Origin: Paracoccus albicereus
Lineage (GTDB): Bacteria > Pseudomonadota > Alphaproteobacteria > Rhodobacterales > Rhodobacteraceae
Assembly: GCF_024359525.1 (NCBI RefSeq)
Contig: NZ_JAKZEU010000001.1
Span: 186,001-250,000, forward strand
Length of the DNA: 64,000 nt
Direction of reading: 5' to 3'
Below, one piece after another: positions 8,283 to 17,240 of this stretch. The position numbers were made by a program, and so were the translations under genes. A model generated the notes under the pieces. It was not told where the DNA came from and searched no databases. It saw nothing but the letters and a program-made list of their open reading frames with translations. The stretch's first letter is position 1. Each line of letters begins with the position of its first letter.

Positions 8283-8668
8283 GCCACACCCTTGCCCATG
8301 TCGCGCTGGTGGTACCGGATTACGACGAGGCGATCCGGTTCTACGTGGAGGTGGTCGGCTTCCAGCTGACCGCCGACATCGACCAGTCGCAGCAGGGCAA
8401 GCGATGGGTTCTGGTCCAACCTTCAGGCGGCGGCGCCTCGATCCTCCTGGCGCGAGCCTCGACAAACGATCAACGGGCGGCCATCGGCAATCAGACCGGC
8501 GGCCGCGTGTTTCTGTTTCTGGACACCGACGACCTCGACCGCGACCTTTCCCGGCTGCGCGATGCAGGGGTGCGCATCGTTCGCGAACCCGTCGATACCA
8601 GCTATGGCCGGGTCGCGGTCTTTGCCGATCCGTGGGGCAATTTGTGGGATCTGATCCAGCGCAGATAG
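8279..8668 (+). CDS. VOC-family (glyoxalase/bleomycin-resistance fold) protein
   Basis: Small vicinal-oxygen-chelate protein of 129 residues with the two beta-alpha-beta-beta-beta modules of the fold: HVALVVPDYDEAIRFYVE at the N-terminus and VAVFADPWGNLWDLIQ at the C-terminus. The conserved N-terminal His and C-terminal acidic residue positions fit a metal-dependent lyase or dioxygenase, but the substrate is unknown. The GTG start lies inside the ilvE stop, so expression is probably coupled to ilvE. Confidence 0.85.
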   Translation: MSHTLAHVALVVPDYDEAIRFYVEVVGFQLTADIDQSQQGKRWVLVQPSGGGASILLARASTNDQRAAIGNQTGGRVFLFLDTDDLDRDLSRLRDAGVRIVREPVDTSYGRVAVFADPWGNLWDLIQRR

Positions 8669-8681
8669 AAACGCGTGGGGA

Positions 8682-8870
8682 TCAGGTCTCGCCGCCCCTG
8701 TCGATCCGTGTGAATTCCCGCAACTTGCGATTGCCGTCACCAGCCGAGCGTGGCCGTTCATGCAGCGCGACGGTGGACGGGTGACGTCCATTCTCGCGTT
8801 CCTGGCGGGTGTATTCGCGCATCCGGGCAGCGCCGGTCTCGCGCGGTTTATCACTGAGATGTCGGGTCAT
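8682..8870 (-). CDS. Small arginine-rich hypothetical protein
   Basis: A 62-residue, strongly basic, hydrophilic protein beginning MTRHLSDKPRE, without signal peptide or membrane segment. I include it because the ATG at 8870 is preceded at six bases by a near-perfect GAGGAGG ribosome-binding site, much better than chance. I do not recognise the family. The high Arg content and scattered Glu suggest a nucleic-acid- or ribosome-associated role, which is speculation. Confidence 0.6.
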   Translation of the reverse strand: MTRHLSDKPRETGAARMREYTRQERENGRHPSTVALHERPRSAGDGNRKLREFTRIDRGGET

Positions 8871-8933
8871 GGTGATCCTCCTCACCATGCCAATATAGAC
8901 CAGATCCGCCCGAAATTCAGCCCTGAACGCGGA

Positions 8934-9398
8934 TCAGGCCGCCTTGATGCCCTGTGCCGCGGCCAGAACCGCGTGCAATGCGGTCGGGTCATCATTGGCA
9001 CGCAGCTTCTGGCGCAGATCCGAATCGCGCAAACTGCGAGAGACCAGCGCCAGCGCCTTCAGGTGGTCGACGCCCGTGTTGTTGGGGGCCAGCAACGCGA
9101 AGATCAGATCGACCGGCTGTCGGTCCACCGCGTCGAAATCGAGCGGCTTTTCGAGTCGAACAAACAGCCCCGCGACCCGGTCCAGACCGTGCAGCCGCGC
9201 ATGCGGCAAGGCCACGCCCTGCCCCACGCCTGTGGGGCCAAGGCTCTCGCGTTCCTGCAGTGCATCGAGGACGTCCGAGGCGGACAAGCCATAGGCGACA
9301 TGCGCAAGATCAGCCAATTCCTGAAACAAGCGTTTCTTGGAACTCACCTGCCCGAAGGACCGCACGGCCTCGGGCTTGAGGATTTCACCGATCTGCAT
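8934..9398 (-). CDS. ptsN: PTS IIA-Ntr nitrogen-regulatory phosphoprotein
   Basis: EIIA-Ntr of the nitrogen phosphotransferase system (154 residues). The phospho-accepting His66 is in GVALPHARL, and the surrounding ERESLGPTGVG segment is typical. In proteobacteria it is phosphorylated by the PtsP-NPr relay and regulates potassium transport and stress responses. It lies downstream of hpf on the same strand with a 95-base gap, the usual hpf-ptsN order. Confidence 0.93.
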   Translation of the reverse strand: MQIGEILKPEAVRSFGQVSSKKRLFQELADLAHVAYGLSASDVLDALQERESLGPTGVGQGVALPHARLHGLDRVAGLFVRLEKPLDFDAVDRQPVDLIFALLAPNNTGVDHLKALALVSRSLRDSDLRQKLRANDDPTALHAVLAAAQGIKAA

Positions 9399-9494
9399 TC
9401 AGTCCAGTCTTCCCTGCCTCAGGGTGCGGGGCCACACAAGATTTGTCAAACGGCGACCCCGCTGGTCACGGTCGTGCGCAACGGCCGATCCGTG

Positions 9495-10073
9495 TCAGCC
9501 TGCGCTGCGGGGATCGATCCAGCCGACGTTGCCGTCCTCGCGGCGATGGACGACATTGACGCCCCCGTGCTTCTCGTTGCGGAACACCAGCAGGGGCGAA
9601 CCCGCCAGCTCCATCTGCATCACGGCGTCGCCCACCGACAGGGTCGGAACACGCGCCTCCATCTCGGCGATGATGATCGGTTGCAGGCCGGTTTCGTCCC
9701 GCGATTCCCACTCATCCTCGTCGGCGGCCAGCACATACATGCCGGCTTCCATGAATTCAACCGGACTGGAGCGATCCTTGTGGTGGTCCTTCAGGCGGCG
9801 CTTGTAGCGGCGCAATTGCTTGTCCATCTTCTCGCGGCACGCCTCGAACGCGGCATAGATCTCGGTGTCCGACCCCTTTGCCTGGACGGTCAGCCCGCTC
9901 GACAGATGGGCGACCGAATCGCACAGGAAAAGGTGGCCATCGCGGGAAAAGGTGACGGTCGCATCGGTGGGTCGCTGCGAATATTTCTCAAGCGTTTCGC
10001 TCAGTTCCGTTTCAACATGCGTGGACAGGGCATCGCCAACGTCGAGTTGTTTTCCGCTGATGGTGTAGCGCAT
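9495..10073 (-). CDS. hpf: Ribosome hibernation promoting factor, long form
   Basis: Long-form HPF of 192 residues. The N-terminal S30AE/HPF domain (about residues 1-100, starting MRYTISGKQLDVGDAL) binds the 30S decoding region. The C-terminal domain (about 130-190), containing AVMQMELAGSPLLVFRNEK and VHRREDGNVGWIDPR, mediates 100S disome formation in long HPFs. The ATG at 10073 is preceded by AAAGGA. Upstream lies a 239-base divergent gap shared with a secreted protein gene, in which I see no clear promoter. Confidence 0.94.
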   Translation of the reverse strand: MRYTISGKQLDVGDALSTHVETELSETLEKYSQRPTDATVTFSRDGHLFLCDSVAHLSSGLTVQAKGSDTEIYAAFEACREKMDKQLRRYKRRLKDHHKDRSSPVEFMEAGMYVLAADEDEWESRDETGLQPIIIAEMEARVPTLSVGDAVMQMELAGSPLLVFRNEKHGGVNVVHRREDGNVGWIDPRSAG

Positions 10074-10312
10074 TGTCGTTCCTTTCAGATGGTCCGGCTG
10101 GCGCGCCAGACCGGACAGGTCTCGCGGGCCAATCGGAACGAGGCGCACCGGCCTCGCTTAAAATAAGTTGGTGACACTCCGGTCTGCCTGTCAACGGCTC
10201 GGCGATATTCCGCACAAGAATCCGCGCTTTGTCGCGACGGGGAGCGCGAACCGGCTTCGTGCGTTAAGACACGTGACGCGACGATTGCCGTTGAAAACCG
10301 AAAGGCACCGCA

Positions 10313-11116
10313 ATGACCCGAGACCTGTTCAATCCCTCTATCACAGCACTCGCCGTTGCGCTGGCGCTGTCGTCTCCCGCCATCGCGCAGGACGCGGCCG
10401 CGACTTCGCCAGACGCTGCGATGAGTGGGGCAGATGCAGAACCGGCAGAAACCAGCGAGCAGGCGGCCCAGACTGGCGAGACAGAGCCGCCGTTGGCCGA
10501 TAATGCGGCGAACACGCCGGCGAGCGAGGTAGCGGGAACCAGTGATACTGGCACCGAGATGACGGACACGGCCGACGCGGGCGCAATAGACCCCGCCACT
10601 TGTCCCGCGCTTGCCGTGATCGAGGATGAGCGCAGCAAGATTGAACGCGTGCTGAAACTGGTTACGGACGATCTGGCACAGCCCTCGAACCTCAACACCG
10701 CCTATCAGGGTCTGCAAAACGCAATCGCCGAATCGCTCTCTGACGCTGATTACGATCCGGACTGCTACAAGGCCACAATCGAGGCCGTCCAGCCGCTCTC
10801 GACGGATGAGATCAGCGGCGTGCAGTCAACGGCGCTGTCTATGCCGGTCGTGAATGTCTGGGCCGACCAGTGCGGCGAGATGACGGACGCTGATGGGATC
10901 TTCGTCTGCCTGCAGAATACCGGCGATGCCATCGGCGAAGGGCTGTTGACGGATGCTCAGGCGATTACGCTTGTCAACGCCTTGCCGCTTGAGAATGTCG
11001 AGATGGACGACAATCAGGTCGACAGCCTCTTGATGGCAGTCAAGGAACAGGTGGAAGCCGGTCACCTTTCCAAAAATACGCAAAGCCAGATTGTGAACCG
11101 GGTGCTGGGACAATAG
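10313..11116 (+). CDS. Secreted acidic hypothetical protein
   Basis: A 267-residue exported protein of unknown function. A signal peptide ends near ...SSPAIAQ (about residue 25). Residues 25-95 are a low-complexity acidic stretch rich in Ala, Thr, Glu and Asp, likely disordered. The remaining C-terminal part (about 95-267) is a compact, mostly helical region with four cysteines (CPAL, CYKA, CGEM, CLQN) that could form two disulfides in the periplasm. An AAAGG site precedes the start. I do not recognise the family. Confidence 0.7.
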   Translation: MTRDLFNPSITALAVALALSSPAIAQDAAATSPDAAMSGADAEPAETSEQAAQTGETEPPLADNAANTPASEVAGTSDTGTEMTDTADAGAIDPATCPALAVIEDERSKIERVLKLVTDDLAQPSNLNTAYQGLQNAIAESLSDADYDPDCYKATIEAVQPLSTDEISGVQSTALSMPVVNVWADQCGEMTDADGIFVCLQNTGDAIGEGLLTDAQAITLVNALPLENVEMDDNQVDSLLMAVKEQVEAGHLSKNTQSQIVNRVLGQ

Positions 11117-11235
11117 GCGGTCACAAAGCCGTGCGCGATGCGGCTGACGAAAATGTTTGCCCCACCGCGGATACGCCCCTCATACTGGACGGACGCACGA
11201 CAGCCACGCACACTTTCACCCGATGAGAGGTTACG

Positions 11236-11469
11236 ATGAGCCGTTTACCGTTCACTGTCCTGACCATTGCCGCCCTGACCCTCGGCACGGTGCCCGTGGT
11301 TGCGCAAGAGGCGACCCCGGTGCCCCAGACCACGATGCCGACCCTTCCGCAGGGTGAGGCGACAGCCCAGCAAACCGTTCCGTCCGACGATGCCGCGCCG
11401 GTGCAGACGCGCCCCATGCCGGCGTCAGGCGGATCGCGCTGTGGTCATTCGAAGGGCCTCACGTCGTGA
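11236..11469 (+). CDS. Small secreted Thr/Pro-rich hypothetical protein
   Basis: A 77-residue protein with a clear signal peptide (MSRLPFTVLTIAALTLGT...AQ, about 24 residues) and a mature region of about 53 residues rich in Thr, Pro, Gln and Ala. GAGAGG lies five bases before the ATG. It follows another secreted protein gene on the same strand by 119 bases and ends three bases from the lptB stop (convergent). The single cysteine is near the C-terminus. Function unknown. Confidence 0.6.
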   Translation: MSRLPFTVLTIAALTLGTVPVVAQEATPVPQTTMPTLPQGEATAQQTVPSDDAAPVQTRPMPASGGSRCGHSKGLTS

Positions 11470-11472
11470 CGC

Positions 11473-12219
11473 TCAGCCCAGGCTGAACCCCTCGCCCAGA
11501 TACACTTCGCGGACGCGCGCATCCGCGACGATATCCTGGGTCGTGCCCGACATCAGGACACGCCCGTCATGCAGGATGTAGGCGCGATCGACGATCCCCA
11601 GTGTCTCACGCACATTGTGATCGGTGATCAGCACCCCGATCCCGCGCGACTTAAGGTCCTGGACCAGAGACCGGATTTCACCCACGGCGATTGGATCGAC
11701 GCCCGCGAACGGCTCGTCGAGCAGAAGGAACGACGGGTTGGAGGCCAGGCAGCGCGCAATCTCGACCCGCCGCCGTTCGCCGCCGGAAAGGGCCATGGCC
11801 GGGGCTCCGCGCAGATGTCCGATGGAGAAGTCGCCCAGCAGGCCTTCCAGCGCCTCACGCCGACGATGACTGTTCGGCTGAGCAAGCTCCAGCACCGCCA
11901 TGATGTTCTGCTCGACCGTCAGGCCGCGAAAGATCGACATCTCCTGCGGCAGATAGCCGATGCCCATCCGCGCACGCCGAAACATCGGCAGATTGGTTGC
12001 GTCCTGCCCGTCGATTGTCACCTCCCCCGCATCCGGCTGGACCAACCCCGCGATGCAATAGAAGCAGGTCGTCTTGCCTGACCCGTTCGGTCCCAGCAGT
12101 GCCACGACTTCGCCACGCGCCAGATCCAGCGACACGTCGCGGATCACCGGCCGGTTGCGATAGGATTTCCGCAGTCCGCGAACGCCAAGGGCGCCGGTCG
12201 TCACCCGCGTGCCGTCCAT
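11473..12219 (-). CDS. lptB: LPS export ABC transporter ATP-binding protein LptB
   Basis: Cytoplasmic ATPase (248 residues) that powers lipopolysaccharide extraction from the inner membrane with LptF and LptG. Walker A is GPNGSGKTT near residue 45, the signature ALSGGERRR near 147, and Walker B LLLDEPF near 170, followed by the D-loop and switch His in TDHN. The ATG at 12219 overlaps the lptA stop (TGATG), so LptA and LptB are probably translationally coupled. lptFG are not in this window. Confidence 0.95.
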   Translation of the reverse strand: MDGTRVTTGALGVRGLRKSYRNRPVIRDVSLDLARGEVVALLGPNGSGKTTCFYCIAGLVQPDAGEVTIDGQDATNLPMFRRARMGIGYLPQEMSIFRGLTVEQNIMAVLELAQPNSHRRREALEGLLGDFSIGHLRGAPAMALSGGERRRVEIARCLASNPSFLLLDEPFAGVDPIAVGEIRSLVQDLKSRGIGVLITDHNVRETLGIVDRAYILHDGRVLMSGTTQDIVADARVREVYLGEGFSLG

Positions 12220-12704
12220 CAATTGCCGCCAGGCTGCAGGACCGAGCGGACACGCCCGTCAACCTGCGCAGAGCCCTCCGCCAGGTTTACGGTCATGCGA
12301 TCGCCGCGCAGTACGTTCTGGCCCTGGGTCAGCACCACGTCGCCCGACAGCGCGATATTGCCGGTGGCGACATCGTATTCAGCCTCGGATGCTTCGGCCG
12401 CGTCCGGGCCATTGACCAGCGTCACATTGCCAGTCGCCTGAAGACGATCGATCTTTTGCTGGTCGCCATCGGCATAGACGACCGTGACCTCGTCCGCCGA
12501 AAGCCGCATCTCACCCTGCCCGATCACCACGTTTCCGGTGAAGACGGCGGTGCCGTCGGACTGGTTCACCTGCAGCGAATCCGCGGCAAGCTCGACCGGC
12601 GCGCTGGTATCGGCGCGAATGCCACCAAAGGCGACGTTCTGGGCAAAAGCGGGCACCGTCGTCAGCAGCGACAGGATCAGGACAGCGCGCGGCAAGGAAA
12701 GCAT
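12219..12704 (-). CDS. lptA: LPS transport periplasmic protein LptA
   Basis: Periplasmic bridge protein of 161 residues that carries LPS between LptC and LptD. A signal peptide covers the first 20 or so residues (...VPAFAQ). The mature part is an OstA/LptA beta-jellyroll with the repeated pattern [22 protein letters not shown] and [12 protein letters not shown]. The start is the ATG at 12704, with GGAG six bases ahead; an in-frame TTG at 12710 would sit on top of that site. Confidence 0.93.
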   Translation of the reverse strand: MLSLPRAVLILSLLTTVPAFAQNVAFGGIRADTSAPVELAADSLQVNQSDGTAVFTGNVVIGQGEMRLSADEVTVVYADGDQQKIDRLQATGNVTLVNGPDAAEASEAEYDVATGNIALSGDVVLTQGQNVLRGDRMTVNLAEGSAQVDGRVRSVLQPGGN

Positions 12705-12725
12705 CGGCAACTCCGGAACGGACGG

Positions 12726-13298
12726 TCAGGGCTGATATAGCAGACGAACCCCGTCTGTGAAATTCAAGACGTGATCATCGGCGCCGCCCTCGCGCGTCAA
12801 TGTCATCGCGCCCGCGGACAGATCACCGAAGGGCGCCTTGCCGCGTACCGCGCTGGGGGCCTCGATGCGGCTCTCGGCAGTGTCGGCGCGGAATTCGGGC
12901 GCGGTCAGGATCCAGCCGGAAGACGTCGTCATGCGAACGCCACCGCTTAATGTCACCCGTCCCTCGCCCATCGCGGCTTCGGGCGCGGCCAGATCGGCGG
13001 ACAAACCGTCGCGCGCGCGCCATGTCAACCGCAGGCCCTGCGCATCCGTCGTTGTGTCGCCCGCCGGTATGGCGCGCGCGGCAGACAGCGAGATCGCGGC
13101 GCCGTCGTCCGTCACGCCCGCATATTCCGGCGCGGTGATCCGCTGCCCCGACGCGACCTCACCCGGCTCGGTTTCCGTATAGGGCAGTGCAGGTTCCGAA
13201 CCCGGCTTGCGTGACAGCAGGAACAGGGTCGACAGGATCGCCAAGGCCGCCAAAGGCAGGATCACGCGCAGCCAGCGGACGATGCGGGTGCGGTTCAT
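12726..13298 (-). CDS. lptC: LPS export inner-membrane anchor LptC
   Basis: A 190-residue single-pass inner-membrane protein with one transmembrane helix at about residues 9-28 (VILPLAALAILSTLFLL) and a periplasmic jellyroll. It receives LPS from LptFG and hands it to LptA. Sequence similarity within LptC is low, so the call rests on the topology and on position between kdsD and lptA. The ATG at 13298 is eight bases beyond the kdsD stop. Confidence 0.88.
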   Translation of the reverse strand: MNRTRIVRWLRVILPLAALAILSTLFLLSRKPGSEPALPYTETEPGEVASGQRITAPEYAGVTDDGAAISLSAARAIPAGDTTTDAQGLRLTWRARDGLSADLAAPEAAMGEGRVTLSGGVRMTTSSGWILTAPEFRADTAESRIEAPSAVRGKAPFGDLSAGAMTLTREGGADDHVLNFTDGVRLLYQP

Positions 13299-13305
13299 CG
13301 CGCGC

Positions 13306-14265
13306 TCAGACCATGCCGGCGCGCAGGCAGTCGTGGATATGCAGGATGCCGGCGGGTTGACCTTCGCCGTCCAGCGCGAACAGGCAGGTGATACGGCGGT
13401 CCTGCATCTCGGCCAGCGCAGCTTCCGCCAGCGCCTCGGGTCGGATCGTGCGGGGGGCACGGGTCATGACCTCGGCGGCGGAATGGTCCAGCAGCCCGTC
13501 CATGTGCCGCCGCAGGTCGCCATCGGTGATGATCCCGACCAGGCGTCCGTCGTCGTTCTTCACACCGGTCACGCCGAAGCCCTTCTGACTGATGGTCAGA
13601 AGCGCCTCTGACATGGGCGCGTCCTCGGTCACCATCGGCATGTCGGCATGCATCAGGTCGGCCACCCGCGCCAGCCGCGCGCCCAGCTTGCCGCCGGGAT
13701 GGAAGGTGCGGAAATGCTCGGGCGTGAAGCGCCGATGCTCCATCAGCGCGACAGCCAGCGCGTCGCCCAGGGCCATCGTCATCGTGGTCGAGGTCGTCGG
13801 CACGATCCCGGTCCCGCAGGCTTCCTCGGCCCGCGGCAGAACCAAAGCGACGTCCGATTGCCGCAGCAACGTCGAATCGGGGCGCGAGGCGACGCCGATC
13901 AGCGGAATCTGAAAGCGCCGCGTATGCGCGACCAGATCGGCGATTTCAGGCGTCTCGCCGCTATTTGACAGAACCAGCGCGACATCGCCCTGCGTCACCA
14001 TGCCCAGATCGCCATGGCTCGCCTCGGCCGGGTGAACGAATTGCGCGGGCGTCCCGGTCGAAGCGAAGGTCGCCGCGATCTTGCGGCCGACATGGCCCGA
14101 CTTGCCCATCCCCGACACGACGACTCGTCCGGTCGCGGCCAGGATCGTTTCGACCGCTCGCGCGAAGTCCGGCCCCAACCCGTCAGCCAGCGCCGCCATG
14201 CCGTCCGCCTCGATGCGGATTACCCGGCGTGCGGTGTCGAGGTAATTCTGTGCGTCGCTCATCAT
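13306..14265 (-). CDS. kdsD: Arabinose-5-phosphate isomerase
   Basis: Converts ribulose-5-phosphate to arabinose-5-phosphate, the first step to Kdo in lipopolysaccharide. The 319 residues comprise an N-terminal SIS sugar-isomerase domain (about 35-185, with VVSGMGKSGHVGRKIAATF and SNSGETPE) and two C-terminal CBS domains (about 205-320). Two adjacent ATGs at 14265 and 14262 follow a GGAG; either could be used. The kdsC phosphatase gene that often follows in other proteobacteria is absent here. Confidence 0.95.
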   Translation of the reverse strand: MMSDAQNYLDTARRVIRIEADGMAALADGLGPDFARAVETILAATGRVVVSGMGKSGHVGRKIAATFASTGTPAQFVHPAEASHGDLGMVTQGDVALVLSNSGETPEIADLVAHTRRFQIPLIGVASRPDSTLLRQSDVALVLPRAEEACGTGIVPTTSTTMTMALGDALAVALMEHRRFTPEHFRTFHPGGKLGARLARVADLMHADMPMVTEDAPMSEALLTISQKGFGVTGVKNDDGRLVGIITDGDLRRHMDGLLDHSAAEVMTRAPRTIRPEALAEAALAEMQDRRITCLFALDGEGQPAGILHIHDCLRAGMV

Positions 14266-14295
14266 CGTTCTCCGGCCTGTTCCGGTCGCCTGAAG

Positions 14296-14910
14296 CTAGT
14301 GGTGGAAGATGTCGTTTTCATCCCCCCAGCCCAGCAGGTCCAGATGCGCCCGCGCGGGAAGGAAGTCGAAGCACGCCTGCGCGAGACCCATCCGCCCCTC
14401 ACGTTTCAGCCGCGCCTCCAGCGCGGCCTTGAGCTTGTGAAGATGCAGGACGTCGGACGCCGCATATTGCAGTTGCGCGTCCGACAGCGCCTCGGCACCC
14501 CAGTCGCTGGTCTGCTGCTGCTTCGAGATATCCTCGCCCGCAAGTTCGTTCACCAGATATTTGAGCCCGTGCCGATCGGTGAAGGTGCGCACCAGCTTGG
14601 ACGCGATCTTCGTGCACCAGACCGGCGTCGTGACCACGCCGAACGCGTTTTCCAGCGCGGCGATGTCGAAGCGGCCGAAATGAAACAGCTTCAGCACCTT
14701 CGGATCGGCGAGCATCTTGGTCAGATTCGGCGCCTCGTGCTGACCCCGCGCGATCTGGACCAGATGCGCGTTGCCGTCGCCCGATGACATCTGCACCAGA
14801 CACAGCCGATCCCGGCGCGGGTCGAGGCCCATAGTTTCGGTGTCGATCGCCACGATCTTGCCCAGGTCGAGATCGTCCGGCAGGTCGTTCTGGTAGAGAT
14901 TGATGCTCAT
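14296..14910 (-). CDS. rnd: Ribonuclease D, short form (3'-5' exonuclease)
   Basis: DEDD-family 3'-5' exoribonuclease of 204 residues. The metal-binding residues are visible in AIDTETMGL near residue 22, FHFGRFD near 78 and YAASDVLHL near 150. The HRDC RNA-binding domains of E. coli RNase D are missing, so this is the catalytic core only, possibly acting in tRNA 3' maturation. It is the first gene of the rnd-kdsD-lptCAB block. The ATG at 14910 fixes the N-terminus MSINLYQND. Confidence 0.88.
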   Translation of the reverse strand: MSINLYQNDLPDDLDLGKIVAIDTETMGLDPRRDRLCLVQMSSGDGNAHLVQIARGQHEAPNLTKMLADPKVLKLFHFGRFDIAALENAFGVVTTPVWCTKIASKLVRTFTDRHGLKYLVNELAGEDISKQQQTSDWGAEALSDAQLQYAASDVLHLHKLKAALEARLKREGRMGLAQACFDFLPARAHLDLLGWGDENDIFHH

Positions 14911-15002
14911 GCCCGTCTGGTCCGCATTTTGATTTTCGTCGCTATGGACCAGCGGGCAGGACAAATCCAGTCCGTGCCGGGCCAGCCCTTAGCCACAAAC
15001 CG

Positions 15003-15038
15003 AAAGCCCCCCGAAACCATGCGGCTTCGGGGGGCTTT
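15003..15038 (-). terminator. Terminator downstream of tRNA-Leu
   Basis: Perfect 13-bp inverted repeat: 15003-15015 pairs with 15026-15038, with a 10-base loop. The stem is flanked by A residues on one side and T residues on the other. It lies eight bases past the tRNA 3' end. Confidence 0.85.
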
Positions 15039-15045
15039 TCAGCAA

Positions 15046-15130
15046 TGGTGCCCAGGAGAGGACTCGAACCTCCACGCCTTGCGGCACACGGACCTGAACC
15101 GTGCGCGTCTACCAATTCCGCCACCTGGGC
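15046..15130 (-). tRNA. tRNA-Leu (anticodon CAG)
   Basis: An 85-base tRNA with encoded 3' CCA. The 5' acceptor strand GCCCAGG pairs with CCTGGGC, followed by discriminator A and CCA. The anticodon loop TTCAGGT gives CAG, reading CUG leucine codons. A long variable arm (class II) and the GGTTCGAGTCC T-arm are present. It has its own promoter at 15148-15176 and a terminator at 15003-15038, so it is a monocistronic unit. Confidence 0.98.
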
Positions 15131-15147
15131 AGGTCGCGTGAGCGGGG

Positions 15148-15176
15148 GATGTATCCGTGGTGTCGGGGGGTGTCAA
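15148..15176 (-). promoter_or_regulatory. Sigma-70-type promoter of tRNA-Leu
   Basis: On the minus strand a consensus -35 TTGACA (15171-15176) is separated by exactly 17 bases from TACATC (15148-15153). The predicted start is about 10 bases before the tRNA 5' end. The region between the -10 and the start is G/C-only (CCCCCGC), typical of stringently controlled stable-RNA promoters. Confidence 0.75.
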
Positions 15177-15302
15177 CGGGGTCCCGTGAAGTTTTGCGCG
15201 GTCACCTGCCGCCTGCCCCCATACGCGATCGGCCGAGCCGACTTGGCTTGCCCGCCCGCGTCGCGCGCGGTATCAGCAGACACGGCAGAGACGGGGGCAC
15301 CT

Positions 15303-16289
15303 ATGGCCAAACTGGTCACCATCTTCGGCGGTTCGGGCTTTCTGGGGCGTCATGTCGCCTTCGATCTGGCGCGGCGCGGCTGGCGCGTCCGCATCGCGGT
15401 TCGCCGCCCTGACGAGGCCTTGTTCACCCGGACCTACGGCCATGTGGGCCAGGTCGCGCCGGTCCTGTGCAACATCCGGGACGAGGCGTCGGTTCGCGCG
15501 GTCCTGACCGATGCGGATGCCGCGATCAACTGCGTCAACATCACCAGCCCCAAGGGCAAGAGCACGTTCCAGACCATCTTCGTCGACGGGGCGGCGAATG
15601 TCGCGCGCCTGTCGCGCGAGATGGGGGTAGAGCGGCTGGTCCATGTGTCGGGGATCGGCATCGACCCCGACAGCGACAGCAAGTATGTCGCCGCCAAGTC
15701 GCGCGGCGAGGCAGCGGTGCTGGAGGCGCGGCCCGATGCCGTCGTCCTGCGCCCCTCGGTCATGTTCGGTGAGGGTGACAGCCTTTATACCAAATTCGCC
15801 TCGATGGCCCGGTTCGGCCCGGTGGTGAACATCGCCGCTGGCGACACGAAGATGCAGCCGGTCTGGGTCGGCGACGTGGCGCAGGCCGCGGCGATCGCGG
15901 CCGAAGGTGGCGTCGCCCCCGGCATCTACCAGCTTGGTGGACCCGACGTGCTGACGTTGCGCGATATCGTTCAGCAAGCCCTGACTTCGATCGACCGGCG
16001 GCGGCTGGTGGTGAACCAGCCGATCTGGCTTGCCCGGCTGGGTGCCGGCGCCCTCGACATGGTGCAGACCGTGTCGGGCGGGCTGATCAGCAACGGCATC
16101 CTGACCCGCGACCAGCTGAAGCTGCTGTCAAAGGATAATGTGGTCGAGGATGGCGCCCAAGGCTTCGATGCCTTCGGGATCACCCCCACCGCCCCGCAGG
16201 CGGTGATCGACGATTATCTGTGGCGGTTCCGTCCCTCGGGCCAGTACGAGACGATCAAGAAATCGGCCAAGAACCTGCGCGCCGACTGA
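15303..16289 (+). CDS. Complex I NDUFA9-like atypical SDR protein
   Basis: NAD(P)-binding Rossmann protein of 328 residues from the atypical/extended SDR family. Its closest named relatives are the NDUFA9 accessory subunits of respiratory complex I. The dinucleotide motif [13 protein letters not shown] is at residues 5-17. The segment [25 protein letters not shown] near residue 120 replaces the active-site YxxxK of true dehydrogenases, so a structural or regulatory role is more likely than catalysis. uppP follows with a one-base overlap (TGATG). Confidence 0.85.
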   Translation: MAKLVTIFGGSGFLGRHVAFDLARRGWRVRIAVRRPDEALFTRTYGHVGQVAPVLCNIRDEASVRAVLTDADAAINCVNITSPKGKSTFQTIFVDGAANVARLSREMGVERLVHVSGIGIDPDSDSKYVAAKSRGEAAVLEARPDAVVLRPSVMFGEGDSLYTKFASMARFGPVVNIAAGDTKMQPVWVGDVAQAAAIAAEGGVAPGIYQLGGPDVLTLRDIVQQALTSIDRRRLVVNQPIWLARLGAGALDMVQTVSGGLISNGILTRDQLKLLSKDNVVEDGAQGFDAFGITPTAPQAVIDDYLWRFRPSGQYETIKKSAKNLRAD

Positions 16290-17092
16290 TGCAGCAGGAC
16301 ACGATTGTCGCCGCGCTCCTCGGCGTGCTCGAGGGGCTGACCGAGTTCGTCCCCGTTTCATCGACCGGTCATGTGCTTCTGGCCGGCCGCTTCCTTGGCT
16401 TCAACTCACCCGGCAATGTCTTCGAAGTCGTCATCCAGCTTGGGGCGATCCTCGCGGTCATCATGCTTTACGCAGCCAAGCTGTGGCAGGTCTTCTCGAC
16501 CGCAAGGACAAACCCGACCTCGCGCCACCTCATCATCGCGGTTCTACTGGCCTTCCTGCCGGCAGCGGTGATCGGGGTTCTGGCGCATGGGTTCATCAAG
16601 ACGGTCCTGTTCGAGACGCCGATGCTGATCGCGGTGATGTTGATCCTCGGCGGGTTCGTCCTGCTTTACGTGGACCGGAACGCCCCAACGCCCCGCTTTC
16701 ACCGGATCGAGGCGATCAGCCTGCCCGTCGCGCTGACGATCGGCTTCATCCAGTGTCTGGCGATGATCCCCGGCGTGTCCCGTTCGGGCGCCACCATCGT
16801 CGGCGGCCTGTTGCTCGGGGCGGACAAGCGCACGGCGGCCGAGTTCTCATTCTTTCTGTCGATGCCGACCATGTTCGGCGCCTTCGCATTCGACCTCTAC
16901 AAGAACCGCGCAATCCTTGATGCATCCGCAAGCCTGAATATCGTCGTCGGCTTCGTCTGCACGTTCCTTACCGCCCTGGTCGTGGTGCGCTGGGTCCTCG
17001 GCTATGTCTCGCGGCATGGCTATGCACTTTTCGCGTGGTGGCGAATCATCGTGGGAAGCGTGGCGCTGCTGGCTCTTCTGATGACTGCGTAA
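16289..17092 (+). CDS. uppP: Undecaprenyl-diphosphatase (BacA/UppP)
   Basis: Integral membrane phosphatase (267 residues, about eight membrane segments) that recycles undecaprenyl pyrophosphate to the monophosphate for peptidoglycan and LPS O-antigen synthesis. The catalytic motifs are [13 protein letters not shown] near residues 15-27 and PGVSRSGAT near residue 165. The ATG overlaps the upstream stop by one base. Confidence 0.96.
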   Translation: MQQDTIVAALLGVLEGLTEFVPVSSTGHVLLAGRFLGFNSPGNVFEVVIQLGAILAVIMLYAAKLWQVFSTARTNPTSRHLIIAVLLAFLPAAVIGVLAHGFIKTVLFETPMLIAVMLILGGFVLLYVDRNAPTPRFHRIEAISLPVALTIGFIQCLAMIPGVSRSGATIVGGLLLGADKRTAAEFSFFLSMPTMFGAFAFDLYKNRAILDASASLNIVVGFVCTFLTALVVVRWVLGYVSRHGYALFAWWRIIVGSVALLALLMTA

Positions 17093-17240
17093 GCGATACT
17101 GACCTAGTTTCGGAGCGCTATGCTCGAACCTGGTGAAGCTCGCGCCAACAAATCAGCAATTACGTCAGTAATGCTGACTTTTATTCGATTTGCACTTGGC
17201 GTAAACGCATCGGACCATTCCGACGCGGGAGGACGCAGCC

